Positions 8,777 through 17,416 of a stretch of 64,000 nucleotides of DNA are shown piece after piece. Both the position numbers and the translations under genes were made by a program. A model generated the notes under the pieces. That model ran no database searches. It saw only the letters and a program-made list of their open reading frames with translations, and was not told the origin of the DNA. The stretch covers positions 7,163,501 through 7,227,500 of the forward strand of contig NZ_CP041656.2 in assembly GCF_007290395.2 (NCBI RefSeq). The letters run 5' to 3'. Position 1 is the first letter of the stretch. Each line of letters opens with the position of its first letter. This stretch comes from Bradyrhizobium cosmicum (lineage in GTDB: Bacteria > Pseudomonadota > Alphaproteobacteria > Rhizobiales > Xanthobacteraceae).

Positions 8777-8798
8777 AAAACAACCCCATGCACAGTAG
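8777..8798. repeat. Short dispersed repeat copy 1
   Basis: A 22-base sequence beginning AAAACAACCCCATGCACAG is identical at 53028-53049. Both copies start 24 to 32 bases after the stop codon of a plus-strand gene (tctA here, the PBP1a gene there). Confidence 0.8.
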
Positions 8799-8839
8799 AA
8801 GGGGGGTTGATTCCAAAGGGGAAATTTTGACGTGAGCCG

Positions 8840-10534
8840 CTACCCCGCGGCAGGCAGCACGCTGTCCGGCGGCGGGCTCCAGGGGCGCTCGGCCGAGGCG
8901 AGCCCGATCAGGCGGCCCTGGATGTAGTCGCAGCCCCAGTCGCGCAGCATGTTTGCGGCGTCCTCGTCCTGGACCCACTCGGCCACCGTCTTGATGTCGA
9001 GGCGGCGGGCGAGGTCGATCAGGGTCTGCACGAAGGCGCGATCGTCGGCGGAATGGGTGATATTCTGCACGAAGGCGCCGTCGATCTTGACGATGTCGAC
9101 GCCGAGCTTGCGCAGGTTTCGGAACGAGGTGTAGCCGGCACCGAAATCATCGATGGCAATGCGGCTGCCGAAGTTCTTCAGGCGCGTGACGAAGCCGCGG
9201 ACGTCCTCGATGTCCTGGATCGCGACCGTCTCGGTGATCTCGACGATCAGCCGTTCGGCAACGCCGGGATGCGCGTGCATGAGCGATTCGATGCTGGCCC
9301 ACCAGTCCGGATCCATCGTCGTATCCGGCGAGATGTTGAGGCTGAGGCAGATGTCGGGCGCGGCCGCGAGCTCGGCGACCACGAGCTCGAGCACGCGGTG
9401 ATCGACGAGGCGGATCAGGCCGAGCCGCTCGGCGACCGGCACGATGTCGGGCGCGAGCAGCACCTGGCCGCCGCCCTGGTCCATCCGCACCAGGCATTCA
9501 TGAAACGCGCGTTCGCGCGAGGCGGCCGACACGACCGGCTCATAGGCGAGTTTGATGCGGCGCTCGTTGAGCGCCGTGACGATCTCGTCGGTGACGCGGA
9601 TGTTGACACGGCGCTGTGCGTCGCGCGCGGCATCCGGACGCCATGCCGCGAACGAGCCGGCACGGCGGCGCTTGGCGGCGTCCAGCGTCTCATGGGCGCG
9701 ATTGACGGCCTCGTCGGTGTTGCGGGCATAGCGCGGCATGCTGACCGCGCCGATCGAAGTGGTGACCGAGACCGGTCCGGATTTGGTCGGCACCACCTCG
9801 TCGCGAATGCCGGCAAGGAAACGCTCGGCGGCGACGTTCATGTCGTCGACGGTGCAGTTCTTCAGGATCAGGCCGAACTTGTTGCCTGAGAAGCGTCCGA
9901 GCACATCGCCGCCGCGCAGCCGCGCGCGAATACGCTTGGCAACGTCGAGGATGACGGCGTCGGCGACGTCGAAGCCGAAGGCATCATTGACTCGGGCCAG
10001 ATGATCAATGCCGACCAGCATGAAGGCCGCGGTCGAGCGGAAGCGGGTCGTCTCCTCGATCGCCTCGGCCAGAGCCGCAATCAGGTGCGAGCGGTTGAGC
10101 TCGCCGGTCAGCGGATCGAGCCGGGCGAGCTTGGTCAATTCCTCGTCGCGGGCATGACGCTCGTTGTTGATGCGGACGGAGCCGATCGCGCGGACCGGGC
10201 GGCCGTCGGCGCCGGCAAACCAGCGTCCGGTCTCCTCGATCCAGACCACGGGATCGGAGGCGCTCATGCGCACGCCGTACTCGACCCGGTAGGGCGTGCC
10301 ATCGGCACCATGCACCGCCGAGGTTTGCGCCAGCGCCGCGGTCCGCAGCGATTGCGCGGGCTCGATCAGCTTGGCGAATTCGGCGCCGGTCGCCAGGCGC
10401 TCGGCCGGGATGCCGGGGAAGATGGCACTGGCCTGCTCACCCCAGACGATGACGTCGCTGGCGATGTCCCAGGCGAACACGGCCTGACCGAGGGCGGCCA
10501 GGATGTCGGAGGCTTGCGGCAATGCAGGGGTCAA
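8840..10534 (-). CDS. Degenerate-GGDEF/EAL cyclic-di-GMP phosphodiesterase-like protein
   Basis: This is a 564-residue soluble protein with a PAS-like N-terminus (about residues 15-120), a GGDEF domain (about 125-290) and an EAL domain (about 310-550). The cyclase signature reads SGNKF, so the GGDEF domain should not make cyclic-di-GMP and may bind GTP as a regulator. The EAL motif reads ECL, but the glutamate is kept, as are SLNIS, EITET, the DDFGAGY loop, VKIDG and the glutamate in AEWVQ, so phosphodiesterase activity remains plausible. The start is TTG 10534, with GAGG about 6 nt upstream (read on the minus strand) and no better upstream start. It converges on tctA. Confidence 0.87.
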   Translation of the reverse strand: MTPALPQASDILAALGQAVFAWDIASDVIVWGEQASAIFPGIPAERLATGAEFAKLIEPAQSLRTAALAQTSAVHGADGTPYRVEYGVRMSASDPVVWIEETGRWFAGADGRPVRAIGSVRINNERHARDEELTKLARLDPLTGELNRSHLIAALAEAIEETTRFRSTAAFMLVGIDHLARVNDAFGFDVADAVILDVAKRIRARLRGGDVLGRFSGNKFGLILKNCTVDDMNVAAERFLAGIRDEVVPTKSGPVSVTTSIGAVSMPRYARNTDEAVNRAHETLDAAKRRRAGSFAAWRPDAARDAQRRVNIRVTDEIVTALNERRIKLAYEPVVSAASRERAFHECLVRMDQGGGQVLLAPDIVPVAERLGLIRLVDHRVLELVVAELAAAPDICLSLNISPDTTMDPDWWASIESLMHAHPGVAERLIVEITETVAIQDIEDVRGFVTRLKNFGSRIAIDDFGAGYTSFRNLRKLGVDIVKIDGAFVQNITHSADDRAFVQTLIDLARRLDIKTVAEWVQDEDAANMLRDWGCDYIQGRLIGLASAERPWSPPPDSVLPAAG

Positions 10535-10756
10535 AATCGCCTCGTTTCGGGACAGCGGGGGGTCCTGGGCCGGGACAGAATACGGCCAGATTCGCTTCCA
10601 ACCCTAGGCAAAGTTCATAAACAATTTGGAAACCACGTTTTGCGGCGTCTCGGAACCAAGCCGGCCCGGCCGGCATAGGCCTTGCGAGTACATGACACGC
10701 AGCGGTGCCAGCGTCTCGAAATGCGACAGGCTTCGCCGGATCAACGGTGATTTGCG

Positions 10757-11017
10757 ATGTTGAGTACGGATCGATCGGACCAGGTGGACCACGGCCCGGG
10801 CACTGCCCTGGTGCCGCAACTGCCGACGTTGCAGTGGGTCAACAAGGCCCCGCTACCGCGGCCCGATCCGAGCTTTGTCGCCCAGCTGATTGCCAATGCC
10901 GAGCACCTGCCCCAGACCAGCCAGCTGCGCCGCGCCTCTTCCGAAGACGCGCAAATGGCCTATGGCAGCAAGCGCCCGCTTCCGAGCGTCACCGCGCGCA
11001 CGCGGCAGGTGGCTTAA
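10757..11017 (+). CDS. Small hypothetical protein
   Basis: This 86-residue ORF converges with the membrane protein gene that follows, ending six bases from its stop codon. It has no signal peptide or membrane segment. It is rich in proline and glutamine, with a PRPDPSFVAQLIANAEHLPQ stretch that could form one amphipathic helix. Codon use has the high third-position GC of neighbouring genes and the opposite strand shows no better alternative, which supports a real gene. I do not recognise a function. Confidence 0.55.
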   Translation: MLSTDRSDQVDHGPGTALVPQLPTLQWVNKAPLPRPDPSFVAQLIANAEHLPQTSQLRRASSEDAQMAYGSKRPLPSVTARTRQVA

Positions 11018-11023
11018 AGGAGA

Positions 11024-11755
11024 TCAGCGCGGCGGCTCGTCGGAAGACGGCTGCGTACCGCTGCCCGGCTGCAGATGCGGCGAGGGAATTTCCGGCGAAG
11101 GCGGGTTCACCGGCTTCGGCGCGGGGTGATCCATCAGGACGGATTCGGCAACCGACTGCGCCGAGGGCGCGGGCGTCTCAACCACTGGCGGCTGCGGCGC
11201 GTTCACCGGCTCGAACCTGGGATCCGCCACGGCCTCATCGGGCGGCACTGGGGCCTGACGCTTGGCCTTGCGCGGTGCCGGCACCGTCGTCTCGGCGACA
11301 TAGGTGACGCGGCGGCGCGTGCGCTGGGCGATGCCGCCGAAGAAATCGGCCATCGCAAGCAGCACCAGCAGGAAGTAGGTGGAGTTGCCGAATTTGGGCC
11401 ACATCACGAATTCGGCCGCGGCGGCGCCGAACACGATCAGCGACAGCAGGTGATCCATCAGGAATTTGGAGCCGGGCCGGGCGCCTTTGACCACCTCCAA
11501 AAGCAGCAGCACGATACCGAGCGCGAGCATCACGTCGGCGAGCGTGACCGGCCAGGCTTCGCCCGTGATCATCGGCACCTTGAACAGCACGTCCGTAAAG
11601 GACACGCTCGGCATCAGGAAGGCGATGATGTTGTAGACCGCGAGCGGAATCAGGAGCAGCGGGAAACCGACCATCGGCGAAATGCCTTCTCGATCAAGAT
11701 ATCCAGACAGGACAATGCGGCGGCGGAGCATTGGCTCCGTCGCCGTCACTGTCAT
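11024..11755 (-). CDS. Hypothetical membrane protein with proline-rich tail
   Basis: This 243-residue protein has four likely membrane helices in its first 140 residues (PLLLIPLAVYNIIAFLM, VTLADVMLALGIVLLLLEVV, HLLSLIVFGAAAAEFVMW and STYFLLVLLAMADFFGG), then a basic stretch and about 80 residues of low-complexity Pro/Ala/Ser/Glu-rich tail that is probably cytoplasmic and disordered. The gene lies downstream of rpmF on the same strand with a 74-nt gap. No catalytic motif is visible and I do not assign a function. It resembles the many uncharacterised four-helix membrane proteins of Bradyrhizobiaceae. Confidence 0.7.
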   Translation of the reverse strand: MTVTATEPMLRRRIVLSGYLDREGISPMVGFPLLLIPLAVYNIIAFLMPSVSFTDVLFKVPMITGEAWPVTLADVMLALGIVLLLLEVVKGARPGSKFLMDHLLSLIVFGAAAAEFVMWPKFGNSTYFLLVLLAMADFFGGIAQRTRRRVTYVAETTVPAPRKAKRQAPVPPDEAVADPRFEPVNAPQPPVVETPAPSAQSVAESVLMDHPAPKPVNPPSPEIPSPHLQPGSGTQPSSDEPPR

Positions 11756-11829
11756 ATCTCAAGGGTTGGCCGAAATCAGGCAGGCAAAATCATCCTGCCC
11801 AGGAAATCCCGCCAGGGAAAAGTCCTGCC

Positions 11830-12012
11830 TCAGGACTCTTTCTTCTTCAGGACCTGACGGCCCTTGTACATGCCGGTCTTGAGGTCGAGATGGTGCGGAC
11901 GACGGAGCTCGCCGGAGTCCTTGTCTTCCACATAGGTCGGCTTCTTGATGGCGTCTGCCGAGCGGCGCATGCCACGACGCGACGGCGAGGTTTTTCTTCT
12001 CGGAACGGCCAT
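11830..12012 (-). CDS. rpmF: 50S ribosomal protein L32
   Basis: This 60-residue basic protein begins [20 protein letters not shown], the conserved N-terminus of bacterial L32, and ends in a lysine cluster. It is a component of the large ribosomal subunit. The length is normal. The cysteine pairs found in zinc-binding L32 versions are absent, as is usual for alphaproteobacteria. It stands alone here between mtgA and a membrane protein gene on the same strand, not next to plsX as in enterics. Confidence 0.97.
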   Translation of the reverse strand: MAVPRRKTSPSRRGMRRSADAIKKPTYVEDKDSGELRRPHHLDLKTGMYKGRQVLKKKES

Positions 12013-12174
12013 TTCAGTATCCTCTAGGGATTGGTGTTTTCAGGGCATCGTCCGAGGGACGGCTCAGCACCCCAACGGGGCGAGCAAATGCCGATCAAGG
12101 CCGGGCTTATAGAGGAAGGCTGGTCGTAAAGCTAGGGTTCTGGGCCGGAAATTGCGCCCGAAAAGGGCTCAAAA

Positions 12175-12849
12175 TCAGCGAGTATCCCGCCAGCAGGTCA
12201 AAAGTGAGCTGGCCTGCGACCTTGCCACATAGGTCCCCGCCAGCCGCCGGACGCCCGGCCCCGGGGTCCTGGCGCTGCGTTTGACCGGATTCGGCAGGAT
12301 CGAGGCCAGAAGTGCCGCCTCCCGGGGGGAGAGGTTCGCCGCCGACTTGCCGAAGGCATAGGCGCTGGCCGTCTCGACGCCAAACTGCCCCTGCGGCCCG
12401 AGCTCGGCGATGTTGAGGTAGATTTCCAGGATCCGCGCCTTGGGCAGGACCAGGTCGATCCACAGCGCCAGCGGGAACTCCAGCGCCTTGCGGACGAAAT
12501 CCCGCCCCTGCCAGAGGAACAGGTTCTTGGCCACCTGCTGGGTGATGGTGGAGGCGCCGCGGAAAGCAGTGCCGTCCTCCTGCGCGTCGTCGATCGCTTC
12601 GCGCAGCGCGCCCCAGTCGATGCCGTGATGCTTGCAGAAATGGGCGTCCTCGGCCGCCACCACCGCCCGCGGCAGTGAGGGCGACATGGCCGCCAGGTCG
12701 ATCCACTCCCGCTGCATCGGCGCGCCGCGGAGCGAACGCCAGGCCATCAGCGTCGAAACCGGATGGCCGGCGCGGTAGAACGGGGCGATCACATAGGGGG
12801 TGAGAGCTACGAGCGCGACCAGCAGGAGGAGGATTTTAACGATGCGCAA
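12175..12849 (-). CDS. mtgA: Monofunctional peptidoglycan glycosyltransferase
   Basis: This 224-residue GT51 enzyme polymerises lipid II into glycan strands without a transpeptidase domain. An N-terminal membrane anchor ([19 protein letters not shown]) is followed by the family motifs [16 protein letters not shown] (with the catalytic Glu), [14 protein letters not shown] and [12 protein letters not shown]. Length and domain layout match MtgA. It is transcribed divergently from the polyprenyl synthase, whose products feed undecaprenyl phosphate synthesis, so the neighbourhood is loosely cell-wall related. A second GT51 domain occurs in the PBP1a gene near 51 kb. Confidence 0.95.
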   Translation of the reverse strand: MRIVKILLLLVALVALTPYVIAPFYRAGHPVSTLMAWRSLRGAPMQREWIDLAAMSPSLPRAVVAAEDAHFCKHHGIDWGALREAIDDAQEDGTAFRGASTITQQVAKNLFLWQGRDFVRKALEFPLALWIDLVLPKARILEIYLNIAELGPQGQFGVETASAYAFGKSAANLSPREAALLASILPNPVKRSARTPGPGVRRLAGTYVARSQASSLLTCWRDTR

Positions 12850-13009
12850 ATCGACCTTTCCGGCGCAAAATAAATGCGGCCACGGATCCCGGCATTAAGT
12901 CTGTGATAATTCGGGCCTTTTCCAGCACTTTTTAGGCCTTCCAAACGATTGACTGAGGCGGGCTCATAAAGGATTGTCCCGCCGAATTTTAGTTCTGGAG
13001 CCCTTCTTG

Positions 13010-13933
13010 ATGACCGGCACGTCCCCGTCCGATTTCGCCAAACGTCTGGACAAGACCGCTGATGATACCGAGGCCCTGCTCGCGCGGCTCTTGTCGGACG
13101 ACATCCTGCACGATGAGATCGCCCGGCCCAAGCGACTGATGGACGCAATGCGCTATTCCAGCCTGAATGGCGGCAAGCGCCTGCGGCCGTTCCTGGTGGT
13201 CGAGAGCGCAGCCGTGTTCGGCGTGCCGCGCGAAGCCGCACTGCTCGTCGGCGCGGCGCTGGAATGCATCCACTGCTATTCGCTGATCCATGACGACCTG
13301 CCGGCGATGGACAATTCGGACCTGCGCCGCGGCCGCCCCACCCTGCACAAGAAGACCGATGACGCCACCGCGATCCTCGCGGGCGACGGCCTTTTGACGC
13401 TCGCCTTCGACATCGTCACCCGCGACGAGATCCATCGCGACGCCAATGTGCGGCTGCTGCTGACGCGCGCGCTGGCGCGCTGCGCCGGCATTGGCGGCAT
13501 GGTCGGCGGCCAGATCCTCGATCTCGCCGGCGAAGGCCGCTTTGGCGGCAACGAGCCGATCGACGTCGCCCGCATTCAGCAGATGAAGACCGGGGCGCTG
13601 CTGCGTTACGGCTGCATCGCCGGCGCGATCCTCGGCCAGGCCTCGCAAAAGGAATACCAGGCGCTCGACGATTACGGCCGCGCCCTCGGTGAAGCCTTCC
13701 AGATCGCCGATGACCTGCTCGACGTCGAGGGCGACGCGGCCGCGCTCGGCAAGCCGGCCGGTGCCGATGCCGCGCTCGGCAAGACCACCTTCGTCACCCA
13801 GCTCGGCATCGAAGGCGCCAAGCAGCGCGTGCGCGATCTGCTCGCGCGGGCCGACAGCGCAGTGTCGATCTTCGGCGACCGCGCCGCCGTGCTGCAAGCC
13901 GCCGCGCGGTTTGTCGCCGAGCGGAAGAACTGA
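13010..13933 (+). CDS. ispA: Polyprenyl diphosphate synthase (farnesyl/geranylgeranyl type)
   Basis: This 307-residue all-helical prenyltransferase condenses isopentenyl diphosphate with allylic diphosphates in the cytoplasm. The first aspartate-rich motif is DDLPAMD (about residue 94), with the two-residue insertion of bacterial farnesyl diphosphate synthases and a Tyr five residues before it. The second is DDLLDVEGD (about residue 233). GGKRLRPFLV, QMKTGALL and a GKTTFVTQLG turn are also present. ATG 13010 was chosen over an upstream in-frame start because it leaves a normal N-terminus. Product length (C15 or C20) cannot be settled from sequence. It is divergent from mtgA. Confidence 0.9.
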   Translation: MTGTSPSDFAKRLDKTADDTEALLARLLSDDILHDEIARPKRLMDAMRYSSLNGGKRLRPFLVVESAAVFGVPREAALLVGAALECIHCYSLIHDDLPAMDNSDLRRGRPTLHKKTDDATAILAGDGLLTLAFDIVTRDEIHRDANVRLLLTRALARCAGIGGMVGGQILDLAGEGRFGGNEPIDVARIQQMKTGALLRYGCIAGAILGQASQKEYQALDDYGRALGEAFQIADDLLDVEGDAAALGKPAGADAALGKTTFVTQLGIEGAKQRVRDLLARADSAVSIFGDRAAVLQAAARFVAERKN

Positions 13934-13952
13934 CGTCGCGGACAATCTTCAC

Positions 13953-14094
13953 CTCGCCCCGCTCGCGGGGAGAGGTCGATATTCAAGCGCAGCTTGAATA
14001 TCGGGTGAGGTGGACTCTCCGCGAGTCCAACTCTCACCGTCCTTGCGGAGGCTCCCCCTCACCCCAACCCTCTCCCCGCAAGCGGGGCGAGGGA
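13953..14094. repeat. Palindromic repeat, family C
   Basis: This non-coding segment has a small hairpin at each end (CTCGCCCCGCTCGCGGGGAG; CTCTCCCCGCAAGCGGGG) and a middle portion containing GACTCTCCGCGAGTCCAACT. The right half and middle recur at 33213-33361. It fills nearly all of the gap between the polyprenyl synthase and the DUF1345 gene. Confidence 0.8.
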
Positions 14095-14146
14095 GTAGAT
14101 CACCGCTGCGGCAGCAACGAGAGCCAGCGAGAAAGCCGTAGTCATC

Positions 14147-14833
14147 ATGACCACTGACAAAAAAGAAGATCCCGCCCTCGTCCGCTTCCGCCAGATGTCG
14201 CGGCCGATGCGGCTGATCTATGCGCGGCCACGGACCTTCATCTCGCTCGGCGTCGGCATCCTCGTCTGCCTGCTTTTGCCGGGCTCGATCCGGCTGACGA
14301 CGCGGCTCGTGCTCGGCTGGGACGCGCTGATCGCGGTCTATCTGGTGCTGGTCTATGTGATGATGCTGTGCAACGATCACGAGCACATCCGCCGCAGCGC
14401 TGCGATGCAGGACGACGGCCGCTTCGTGATCCTGCTGGTGACAGCGATCGGCGCGTTTGCGAGCATCGCAGCGATCGTCGCCGAGCTCGGCAACCATCGC
14501 GGCGCCACAGAGCTGACGATCGCAATCACCACGATCGCGCTGTCCTGGGCGGCCGTGCACACCACCTTCGCCCTGCACTATGCTCATGACTATTATCTGC
14601 ACCCGCCCGGCGGGTTGCAGTTCCCCAGCGGTGACAAGGAAGATCACGCCGACTATTGGGACTTCGTCTATTTCTCGTTCGTGATCGGCATGACCGCGCA
14701 GGTCTCCGACGTCGGCATCACCGACAAGACCATCCGCCGCACCGCCACCGCGCACGGCATCGTGTCGTTCATCTACAACACGGCCTTGCTGGCGCTGACG
14801 GTGAACATCGCGGCCAGCGCGATCTCGAACTGA
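14147..14833 (+). CDS. DUF1345 family membrane protein
   Basis: This 228-residue inner-membrane protein has about five hydrophobic helices. The family feature is an acidic-aromatic loop, YWDFVYFSFVIGMTAQVSDV, preceded by HYAHDYYLHPPGGLQFP, and a C-terminal helix with FIYNTALLALTVNIAAS. These match what I know as DUF1345, an uncharacterised family. It is a single-gene unit after a palindromic repeat, ending 45 nt from the convergent caspase-like gene. No function is assigned. Confidence 0.85.
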   Translation: MTTDKKEDPALVRFRQMSRPMRLIYARPRTFISLGVGILVCLLLPGSIRLTTRLVLGWDALIAVYLVLVYVMMLCNDHEHIRRSAAMQDDGRFVILLVTAIGAFASIAAIVAELGNHRGATELTIAITTIALSWAAVHTTFALHYAHDYYLHPPGGLQFPSGDKEDHADYWDFVYFSFVIGMTAQVSDVGITDKTIRRTATAHGIVSFIYNTALLALTVNIAASAISN

Positions 14834-14878
14834 CGTCGCCCCGGTCTTCCGGGGCGCCGTCAACGAATGGTGCGAGAC

Positions 14879-16708
14879 CTAGTTGCACACCTCGGCATTG
14901 GCATCGTTGCCGGGGCCGCCACCGCCGCGATATTCAAGATGGCAGCCGCGGTTGACGGGACGGCAGCCGCCGCCATTGCAGTAGACCTGCCCGCCACCCG
15001 CAGCACGGCTTGCGCCGGCTGCAGCACCAGCCGCGGCGCCGATTCCGCCCATGCCGCCGTAACCGCCTGCAGCGCCGACCTGCCGACGCTGCCGCGCGGG
15101 ACGATCTTCGCTGTCCTCACGCCGCGAGGTCGCGGGCTTGGAAGCCGGCGGCTTGGCGGCGCGCTTCTTCTCGCATTCATTGTCGTCGTTCAGCGCAAAA
15201 CCGTCACCACAGACGATCTTCGTGCACTTGTCGCCGTCGGCCTTGAAGCCGTGCTCGCACACCAGCGGACAGACCCGCGACGGCTTTGACTTGACCGTGT
15301 CGAGCGCATCTGTGCTCGCCACCTTCACGTCGAGCTTGGTGCCGGCATAGCGATTGAACTGCGACAGCGACCGCTGCGCGGACGTGTTCCAGTTGCCGTC
15401 GGCCTGGCCAGAGAAGCAGCCGACGCGGCCGAGCTCGGTCTGCACCGACCGGTTGAGATCGGCGGGCGCAGTCGCGGGCGTCAACGAGGCGACGTTGGTG
15501 CCAGCGGGGCTGGCCGTGGTGGCCGGGGCAGCGCTCGGCGCCGCGGCGGCCAGATTGACGCGCTGCTGCTCGGCGGCAGCGGCCTGCTGCTGCGCCTGCT
15601 CCTTGACCTTCTGCGCGGTCAGCTGCGCCTGCTCGGCAGCTTTCGCATCGGCCGCGGCCCTGGCCTGCGCATCCTTCTGCGCGCCAAGCGCGGCAAGACG
15701 ATCCCGCTCCGCCTCGGCCTGCTTCGCCTTCTCGGCGGCAGCCGCATGGGCCTGCTCGGCGCCGATCTTTTCGAGCTGAAGCTTGGCGAGGCTCGCATAG
15801 AAGCCGTCGGGATGCTGGGCGAGAAATGCATCCCATGCCGGCCTGTTGCCGACCTGGAGCGCGAGCTCGTAATCGCGGCGGATATCGGCCTGCGGGTTCG
15901 CCACCGGCGCCGCCGGGGCTGCTGCCACCACCTTGACCGGCACCAGCGGCACGTCTTCGCCGCCGAGCGAGCCGTACACGAACGGCTCCTGCTTGTTGCC
16001 GGTCGACTTGAGCACTTCGTCGCGCACGAAGCCGAAGGCGCGGCGGACATCGAGGCCCGGCGTCGTCAGATGCTTCGACAGCGCGACGGTAAAGGGACTG
16101 TTGGCGCCGTCGCCGTCCTGCGCCGTGAAGCCGGCCTTGGCCGAATAGGCAATCAGCGTGTTCGGGCTGGTCGGCTCGACCTGGGCGAGGCCACGGCCGA
16201 TGCCGCGCGAGGCGATCGTGCGCCGCATGGTCTTGCCGAAGGGATTGTCGCGGCAGGCATCCAGGATCACCAGGCGAAGCTGCTTGGCCGGCTCGACCGC
16301 GACCAGGACGCGGTCGAGCGAGAGCGCCTCGTCGAAAACGTCGGTGTCGCGCTCGAGCCTGGCATCAACCGGGATCAGATAGTTCGAGCCTTCGACCTCG
16401 ATGCCGTGCCCGGCATAATAGACCACGGCGATGTCGGCACCGCGGGTTGCATCAGCGAATTCGCGCAGCACACGCCGCGTGTCCAACGCCGACAGATCGT
16501 GCCGGGAATCGACGATGTCGAAGCCGGCCTCTTTCAGGGTCCTCGCCATCACCGAACCGTCGTTGACGGGATTGGTGAGCGACGGCGCGTGCTGATAGGC
16601 CGAATTGGCGATGACCAGCGCGACGCGCTTTCCGGCGAACGCGGGCCCGGCGCCGAACAGCAGCGCGGCAGCGAGGAGGAGCGGGCAAAGTCTGAGCAAA
16701 TTGCGCAT
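14879..16708 (-). CDS. Secreted caspase-family (C14) protease with Cys-rich and Gly-rich tail
   Basis: This 609-residue protein has a signal peptide (cleavage near AGPAFAG) followed by a caspase-like p20 domain (about 26-250). The catalytic dyad is visible as His101 in YYAGHGIEVEG and Cys152 in LDACRDNPF, so it is a candidate active cysteine protease. Next comes an Ala/Gln/Lys-rich coiled-coil linker (about 285-375), a short conserved region with VGCFSGQADGNW, a cysteine-rich segment of alternating Cys-Gly motifs (about 475-515), then an RxxD-rich linker and a Gly-rich tail with more cysteines. The cysteine pairs suggest disulphides and a periplasmic or extracellular location. It is transcribed alone. 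Its role could be envelope signalling, stress death or turnover; none is established. Confidence 0.85.
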   Translation of the reverse strand: MRNLLRLCPLLLAAALLFGAGPAFAGKRVALVIANSAYQHAPSLTNPVNDGSVMARTLKEAGFDIVDSRHDLSALDTRRVLREFADATRGADIAVVYYAGHGIEVEGSNYLIPVDARLERDTDVFDEALSLDRVLVAVEPAKQLRLVILDACRDNPFGKTMRRTIASRGIGRGLAQVEPTSPNTLIAYSAKAGFTAQDGDGANSPFTVALSKHLTTPGLDVRRAFGFVRDEVLKSTGNKQEPFVYGSLGGEDVPLVPVKVVAAAPAAPVANPQADIRRDYELALQVGNRPAWDAFLAQHPDGFYASLAKLQLEKIGAEQAHAAAAEKAKQAEAERDRLAALGAQKDAQARAAADAKAAEQAQLTAQKVKEQAQQQAAAAEQQRVNLAAAAPSAAPATTASPAGTNVASLTPATAPADLNRSVQTELGRVGCFSGQADGNWNTSAQRSLSQFNRYAGTKLDVKVASTDALDTVKSKPSRVCPLVCEHGFKADGDKCTKIVCGDGFALNDDNECEKKRAAKPPASKPATSRREDSEDRPARQRRQVGAAGGYGGMGGIGAAAGAAAGASRAAGGGQVYCNGGGCRPVNRGCHLEYRGGGGPGNDANAEVCN

Positions 16709-16893
16709 GACACGACTTCCACGAGTTCAGGGCAGTTCAAGCCCCTTTGGGACCGCTTTAGCAAAACCCACCGCCGGCGCTTGTGATGGAGGTCACGAAG
16801 GCGGCGCCGGCGACTGGCCGAAAGACCCCTTTGGTTTGTCGCGCCAGCCCGGTCGGGGTTCGCCGGGACATGGGCGTGTGGGCCGGGTTCCCG

Positions 16894-17322
16894 TCAGGCA
16901 TCCCCGATATGCCCCCGATATTGCGGCAGGTCGTCCGTGATCTCATGCCAGGGCGCTTTCGAGCCCACGAAAATATGGGCGCTCGGCCGGATCGAGGGGG
17001 CATCGACCAGGGTTCCCATGGCGACATGGACCCATTTCCCGTCGCGCACCCGGGAATAAAGCAGCGAGCCGCAGCGGGCACAGTGCGCATCATGGGTGGT
17101 GGCGTCACCGTAGATGAGGCGCTGGTCCTCACCCCGGACGAGACGGAGCTGGTCCTGCACAATTCCGGCGAAGGGCTTGAAGGCGGAGCCGGTGGTGCGG
17201 CGGCAATTCGAACAGTGGCAGTTCATCGCGTAGGAAAACGCATCGGCCACCTCATAGCGCACGGCGCCGCAATAGCATTCGCCGGTGAGGATGCGAGCGT
17301 TCGAATTTTCTGATCCGGTCAT
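16894..17322 (-). CDS. GFA-family zinc-binding protein (CENP-V/GFA fold)
   Basis: This 142-residue protein has the cysteine pattern of the GFA family: ECYCGAVRY near residue 16, CHCSNCRRTTGS near 35 and CARCGSLLYS near 80, which would hold one structural and one catalytic zinc. Family members include glutathione-dependent formaldehyde-activating enzyme, but most are uncharacterised, so the reaction is not assigned. I chose ATG 17322 because upstream residues of the open frame lack family resemblance. It is divergent from the NTF2-like gene. Confidence 0.85.
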   Translation of the reverse strand: MTGSENSNARILTGECYCGAVRYEVADAFSYAMNCHCSNCRRTTGSAFKPFAGIVQDQLRLVRGEDQRLIYGDATTHDAHCARCGSLLYSRVRDGKWVHVAMGTLVDAPSIRPSAHIFVGSKAPWHEITDDLPQYRGHIGDA

Positions 17323-17416
17323 GGCGACGCCTTGGCGCAAATGGCTGACACAACCATAGCGCATTCTGATGTCTACGACTAAGTTCGCCCCAATCCATCA
17401 GCCAAAGGGAGGACCC

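Noticed and set aside
15746..16786. Plus-strand open frame opposite the caspase-like gene
   Set aside because: The minus strand has a signal peptide and complete catalytic motifs; the plus frame has none.
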